From NCBI RefSeq assembly GCF_026072635.1, contig NZ_AP023081.1, forward strand, positions 3,282,501 to 3,346,500: a DNA stretch of 64,000 nt, written 5' to 3'. The stretch's first letter is position 1; each line of letters starts with the position of its first letter. The position numbers were made by a program, and so were the translations under genes. The notes under the pieces were generated by a model. That model did no database searches and was not told the origin of the DNA. It was given only the letters and a program-made list of their open reading frames with translations. Origin of the DNA: Pseudomonas solani (GTDB taxonomy: Bacteria; Pseudomonadota; Gammaproteobacteria; Pseudomonadales; Pseudomonadaceae). Below, piece by piece: positions 60,020 to 64,000 of the stretch.

Positions 60020-61690
60020 ATGTATCGATACGACGACTACGACCACGCGCTCGTGCGTGAGCGCGTGGCGCAGTTCCGCGACCAGGTGGCGCGGCGCATG
60101 AGCGATGAGCTGAGCGAGGAGGAGTTCCTCCCGCTACGCCTGCAGAACGGCCTGTACATGCAGAAGCACGCCTACATGCTGCGCGTGGCCATCCCCTACG
60201 GCACCCTGGCGTCGGGCCAGCTGCGCACCCTGGCCGGCATCGCCCGCGACCACGACCGCGGCTACGGCCACTTCACCACGCGGCAGAACATCCAGTTCAA
60301 CTGGATCGAGCTGGCCGAGGTGCCGGACATCCTCGAACGCCTGGCGGAAGTGGAGATGCACGCCATCCAGACCTCCGGCAACTGTGTGCGCAACATCACC
60401 ACCGAAGCCTTCGCCGGGGTGGCCGCCGACGAGCTGCTGGACCCGCGCCCGCTGGCGGAAATCCTTCGCCAGTGGTCCACCATCAACCCCGAATTCCTCT
60501 TCCTGCCGCGCAAGTTCAAGATCGCCATCTCCGCCTCCGGGGAAGACCGCGCGGCCATCCAGATGCACGACATCGGGCTCTACCTGTACCGCGACGCGGC
60601 GGGCGAGATGTGCCTGCGGGTGCTGGTGGGGGGCGGCCTGGGGCGCACGCCGATCCTCGGGTTGCAGATCCGCGATGGCCTGCCCTGGCAGCACCTGCTG
60701 TCCTACGTCGAGGCCATCCTGCGGGTGTACAACCGCCACGGCCGGCGCGACAACAAGTACAAGGCGCGGATCAAGATCCTGGTCAAGGCGCTGGGTATCG
60801 AGGCCTTCTCCCGCGAAGTGGAGGCCGAGTGGCAGCACCTGCGCGACGGCCCGGCCCAGCTCACCGCCGACGAGTACCAGCGGGTGGCCGCGGCCTTCGA
60901 TGCGCCGGTGTACGAAACCCTCGACGACGTCGACCTGAGCTTCGGCAGCCAACTGGCCAGCGACCCGGCCTTCGCCCGCTGGTGCTCGCGCAACCTGCAG
61001 CCGCACAAGGTGCCCGGGTATTCCGCCGTGGTGCTCTCCACCAAGCCCGGGGTCGACGCGCCGCCGGGTGACGTCACCGCCGCGCAGATGGAGGCCGTGG
61101 CCGATTGGGCGGACGCGTTCGGCTTCGGCGAGATACGCATCGCCCATGAACAGAACCTGGTGCTGCCCGATGTGCGCAAGCGCGACCTGCACGCGCTCTG
61201 GTCGCGGGCGGTGGCCGTTGGCCTGGCCACGCCGAACATCGGCCTGCTGACCGACATCATCGCCTGCCCTGGCGGCGACTACTGCGCCCTGGCCAACGCC
61301 AAGTCGATCCCCATCGCCCAGGCCATCCAGCAGCGTTTCGAAGACCTCGACTACCTGCACGACCTGGGCGAGCTGAGCCTGAACATCTCCGGCTGCATGA
61401 ACGCCTGTGGCCACCACCACATCGGCAACATCGGCATCCTCGGTGTGGATAAGGGCGGCAGCGAGTGGTACCAGATCACCCTCGGCGGCGCCCAGGGCAT
61501 GGCCGCCGCGCTGGGCAAGGTGATCGGCCCCTCGTTCAGCGCCGCCGAGGTCCCGGAGGTGATCGAGCGCATTGTCGCCACCTATGTGGATTACCGCGAG
61601 CTGGAGGAGCGCTTTGTCGACACCGTCGGGCGCATCGGCATCGAGCCTTTCAAGGAACGGGTCTACGTGCGTGAGCAGGTGCCGGCATGA
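60020..61690 (+). CDS. Nitrite/sulfite reductase-like siroheme protein
   Basis: This 556-residue enzyme has two ferredoxin-like halves (YGHFTTRQNIQFNWIEL; TSGNCVRNITTEAFAG) and the siroheme-[4Fe-4S] ligands CPGGDYC and SGCMNACGHHHIGNIG. It belongs to the assimilatory nitrite/sulfite reductase family (PA4130 in P. aeruginosa). A GAGGAG site precedes the ATG. The stop overlaps the next ATG. Its physiological substrate is not certain; the link with a cyanide-tolerant oxidase subunit is conserved in Pseudomonas. Confidence 0.9.
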   Translation: MYRYDDYDHALVRERVAQFRDQVARRMSDELSEEEFLPLRLQNGLYMQKHAYMLRVAIPYGTLASGQLRTLAGIARDHDRGYGHFTTRQNIQFNWIELAEVPDILERLAEVEMHAIQTSGNCVRNITTEAFAGVAADELLDPRPLAEILRQWSTINPEFLFLPRKFKIAISASGEDRAAIQMHDIGLYLYRDAAGEMCLRVLVGGGLGRTPILGLQIRDGLPWQHLLSYVEAILRVYNRHGRRDNKYKARIKILVKALGIEAFSREVEAEWQHLRDGPAQLTADEYQRVAAAFDAPVYETLDDVDLSFGSQLASDPAFARWCSRNLQPHKVPGYSAVVLSTKPGVDAPPGDVTAAQMEAVADWADAFGFGEIRIAHEQNLVLPDVRKRDLHALWSRAVAVGLATPNIGLLTDIIACPGGDYCALANAKSIPIAQAIQQRFEDLDYLHDLGELSLNISGCMNACGHHHIGNIGILGVDKGGSEWYQITLGGAQGMAAALGKVIGPSFSAAEVPEVIERIVATYVDYRELEERFVDTVGRIGIEPFKERVYVREQVPA

Positions 61691-62169
61691 ACAACCTCAT
61701 CCGCCTGCTCGACGATGAACCGCAGCTGATCGCGGACGACCCCTGGACCCTGGTGCGCGAGGCGGGCGAGGCGCTGCCCGACGGGCGGCTGATCCTGCCG
61801 CTGGCCCTGTGGCGCGAGCGTGATGGCCGGGACGGCCTGCTGCTGCAACCGGACGACGAGGTGGAGGCGCTGGGGCCGCTGCTGACCGATGCGCTGCCGC
61901 TGATCGCCGTGGACTTCCCCAGCTTCCGCGACGGCCGCGGCTACAGCCAGGCCTACCTGCTGCGCAGCCGCCTGGGCTGGCACGGCGAGCTGCGCGCGGT
62001 GGGCGATGTGCTGCGCGACCAGCTCGCGCACATGCGCCAGTGCGGCTTCGATGCCTTCGCCGTGCGCGCGGACAAGTCCGTGGTCGACGCGCTCAAGGGG
62101 CTGGCCGGGGTCAGCGTGCTCTACGGGCGTTCGGTGATCGAGCCGAGGCCCTTGTTCCGGCGGCGCTAA
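61687..62169 (+). CDS. DUF934 family protein
   Basis: This 160-residue protein matches DUF934 (PA4129 type): PDGRLILPLALW, DFPSFRDGRGYSQAYLLRSR, VGDVLRDQLAHMRQCGFDAF. Such genes almost always follow a sulfite or nitrite reductase gene and may be needed for its activity. It overlaps the reductase stop by four bases. No catalytic motif is obvious. A strong terminator follows. Confidence 0.9.
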   Translation: MNNLIRLLDDEPQLIADDPWTLVREAGEALPDGRLILPLALWRERDGRDGLLLQPDDEVEALGPLLTDALPLIAVDFPSFRDGRGYSQAYLLRSRLGWHGELRAVGDVLRDQLAHMRQCGFDAFAVRADKSVVDALKGLAGVSVLYGRSVIEPRPLFRRR

Positions 62170-62205
62170 GCGACTTCGTACACGATTGGTAAAAATTCCC
62201 GGATT

Positions 62206-62248
62206 AAACGGCGTGCATTCATGTCCTAGGATGCACGTCCGTTTTTTT
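62206..62248 (+). terminator. Rho-independent terminator after DUF934
   Basis: A stem of about 13 pairs with one bulge (AAACGGCGTGCAT against ATGCACGTCCGTTT) is followed by seven T. It ends 37 bases past the DUF934 stop region and closes the nirA operon. Confidence 0.88.
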
Positions 62249-62455
62249 GATCCGGAACCCAATGGACAGCGACAGTTGTAAACCACCCCCGAGTACCCCG
62301 GGCGTGGCCCCTTCCTCCCCTGGCGCCAGCGCGCGCCCGACCCGAGCGTGGCAGCGTGCCGCGCGATCTTCCCGCATGCCGAACCGCCTGCCGCGCCCCG
62401 TTAGCGCCGATGCAGCCTTCGCGCCTGCCCGTCTTTCGCCCGGGAGTGCCTGAGC
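62249..62455. other. C-rich leader before the TerC-like gene
   Basis: No gene is supported here. A Mn-sensing yybP-ykoY riboswitch, common before TerC-type genes, was looked for and not recognised. A GGGAG site stands about ten bases before the ATG. Confidence 0.5.
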
Positions 62456-64000
62456 ATGGAATGGATAGCCGACCCCACCGCCTGGCTGGGCCTGCTGACG
62501 CTGATCGTGCTGGAGATCGTCCTCGGCATCGACAACCTGGTGTTCATCGCCATCCTCGCTGACAAGCTGCCCCCGAGCAGCGTGACCGCGCACGCCTGAT
62601 CGGCCTGTCGCTGGCGTTGATCATGCGCCTGGGCCTGCTGGCCAGTATCTCCTGGCTGGTGACCCTGACCGAACCGCTGTTCGAGGTGTTCGGCCAGGCC
62701 TTCTCCGGCCGTGACCTGATCATGCTGTTCGGCGGTGTGTTCCTGTTGTTCAAGGCCACCATGGAGTTGCACGAGCGCATCGAGGGCCATACCCACCACC
62801 AGGGCGGCAGCCGCACCTACGCCATGTTCTGGCCGGTGGTGGCGCAGATCGTCGTGCTCGACGCGGTGTTCTCCCTGGACGCGGTTATCACCGCCGTCGG
62901 CATGGTCGAGCACCTGGAAGTGATGATGATCGCCGTGATCATCTCCATCGGCCTGATGATCGTCGCCAGCAAGCCGCTGACCGCCTTCGTCAACGCCCAC
63001 CCCACGGTGATCATGCTGTGCCTGGGCTTCCTGATGATGATCGGCTTCAGCCTCACCGCCGAAGGCCTGGGTTTCCATATTCCCAAGGGCTACCTGTATG
63101 CGGCCATCGGTTTTTCGATCCTCATCGAGATGGCCAACCAGACGGTGCGCTGGCGACGCAAGCGCAAGCTGCAGGGCAGCCGTGGCCTGCGTGAGCGCAC
63201 CGCCCACGCGGTGCTGCGCCTGCTCGGCGGCCGTGGCGTGGACGCTGGCGAGGTGGGCGACGACATCGCCGACATGCTCAAGGACGGCGAGGGCGACACC
63301 GCGGTGTTCGACCGCCGCGAGCGGGTGATGATCAGCGGCGTGCTGCACCTGGCCGAGCGTTCGATCCGCACCGTGATGACCGACCGCGCACGGGTCAACC
63401 GCATCGACCTGGGCGAGACCCGCGAGCAGATCCACCAGGCCCTGCTGCAGGCGCCCCACTCGCGCCTGGTGGTGATCCGCGATGGCGCGGTGGACGAGCC
63501 CCTGGGCTACCTGCACAAGAAGGAGCTGTTCAAGGAGCTGCTGCGTGGCGAGGAGCCGGACCTGGAATCCCTGCTGCGCGCGCCGGTCAACCTGCCCGAG
63601 AGCGTGTCGGTGCTGGGGGCCCTGGAGCAGATGCGCGAGGCCTCCACCCACATCGCCTTCGTGGTCAACGAGTTCGGCGGCTTCGAGGGCCTGGTGACCA
63701 TGACCGACATCCTCGAGTCCATCGCCGGCCAGTTGCCCGACGCCAGTGAGAGCGAAGGCCCGGACATCGAGCCGAGCGCGGGGGGCTACAAGGTCAGCGG
63801 TGCGGTGAACCTCGCTGTGTTGCGTGAGCGCCTGGGCTTCCGCGCCCGTCCCACGGACGACTACCAGACCCTGGCGGGCCTGGCCATGAGCCTGCTGGAC
63901 CGCCTGCCCATGGTGGGCGACCGCCTCGAGGTGGAAGGCTGGGAACTGCAGGTGACCGAGGTGCGCGAGCGCCGGGTCAACCGCCTGCTGCTGAGGCCGG
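62456..64000 (+). pseudogene. TerC/CBS/CorC membrane protein, frame broken by one base, partial at window end
   Basis: The N-terminal 40 codons (MEWIADPTAWLGLLTLIVLE, then IVLGIDNLVFIAILADKLPP) are followed by a stop at 62597-62599. The next frame continues without damage to the window edge: RARLIGLSLALIMRLGLLAS, DAVFSLDAVITAVGMVEHLE (TerC), then two CBS-like segments and the start of a CorC_HlyC domain (GGYKVSGAVNLAVLRERLGF). One extra C in the C5 run at 62570-62574 (or one G after it) restores the frame as LPPEQRDRARL. The family (YoaE/YgdQ type) comprises membrane proteins of uncertain, perhaps metal-related, function. Whether the break is real cannot be told here. Confidence 0.82.

Noticed and set aside
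62249..62455. yybP-ykoY Mn riboswitch before the TerC-like gene
   Set aside because: The expected conserved loops could not be found by eye; a covariance search would decide.

Overview
The window is GC-rich gammaproteobacterial DNA, most likely from a Pseudomonas-group species. Support comes from an orphan CcoN4-type oxidase divergent from a nirA-like reductase and a DUF934 gene, a cioAB operon with a small DUF2474 gene and an ANR-type site upstream, a Csu-type pilus operon, and many short REP-like hairpins between genes. The genus is an inference; no rRNA or tRNA gene lies in the window.

Layout. (1) 1-7491: a tight minus-strand catabolic operon with two ACMSD-type amidohydrolases, a UbiD/UbiX decarboxylase pair, a His-rich CobW-type metal chaperone, an NCS2 purine-type permease and an 8-oxoguanine-deaminase-like enzyme cut by the window edge. 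A LysR gene and an exported IorAB-type molybdenum hydroxylase lie beside it (8038-11734), followed by a second LysR. (2) 12.6-19.7 kb: ordinary genes (flavoprotein, TM2 protein, HDAC-like deacetylase, acetyltransferase, two-domain SagB-like oxidase, TesB, BRO-N protein). (3) 20.4-26.4 kb: a six-gene Csu-type chaperone-usher pilus operon behind an AT-rich control region. (4) 26.4-33.9 kb: a HAD phosphatase, zinc peptidase, PhzF protein, small envelope proteins and an HDOD protein, then a SnoaL-ilvA operon preceded by what reads as a complete ribosome-mediated Ile/Thr attenuator. (5) 34.2-54.3 kb: two identical IS110-family elements 18,831 bp apart in the same orientation. Each carries a recognisable bridge-RNA region whose guide segments match its own ends and its REP insertion sites. 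Between them lie trmA, an AzgA-type purine permease, a cytoplasmic PaoABC-type molybdenum hydroxylase, an MFS transporter, a second Tat-type molybdenum hydroxylase with a triheme cytochrome c, xdhC, a frame-broken mocA and the cyanide-insensitive oxidase operon. (6) 54.6-64 kb: rlmG, an orphan DctP-type binding protein, fpr, ccoN4 with a CcoQ-like gene, nirA-DUF934, and a frame-broken TerC/CBS membrane protein running off the end.

How it fits together. Three different molybdenum hydroxylases, cofactor-maturation genes (xdhC, mocA) and two nucleobase-type permeases suggest use of purine-like or other N-heteroaromatic compounds and aldehydes. CIO and CcoN4 point to respiration under low oxygen or cyanide. 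The observations best worth following are the ilvA attenuator, the bridge-RNA/REP match of the IS110 copies, and the unexplained amidohydrolase-UbiD operon, in which one amidohydrolase paralog has lost its metal-binding HxH.
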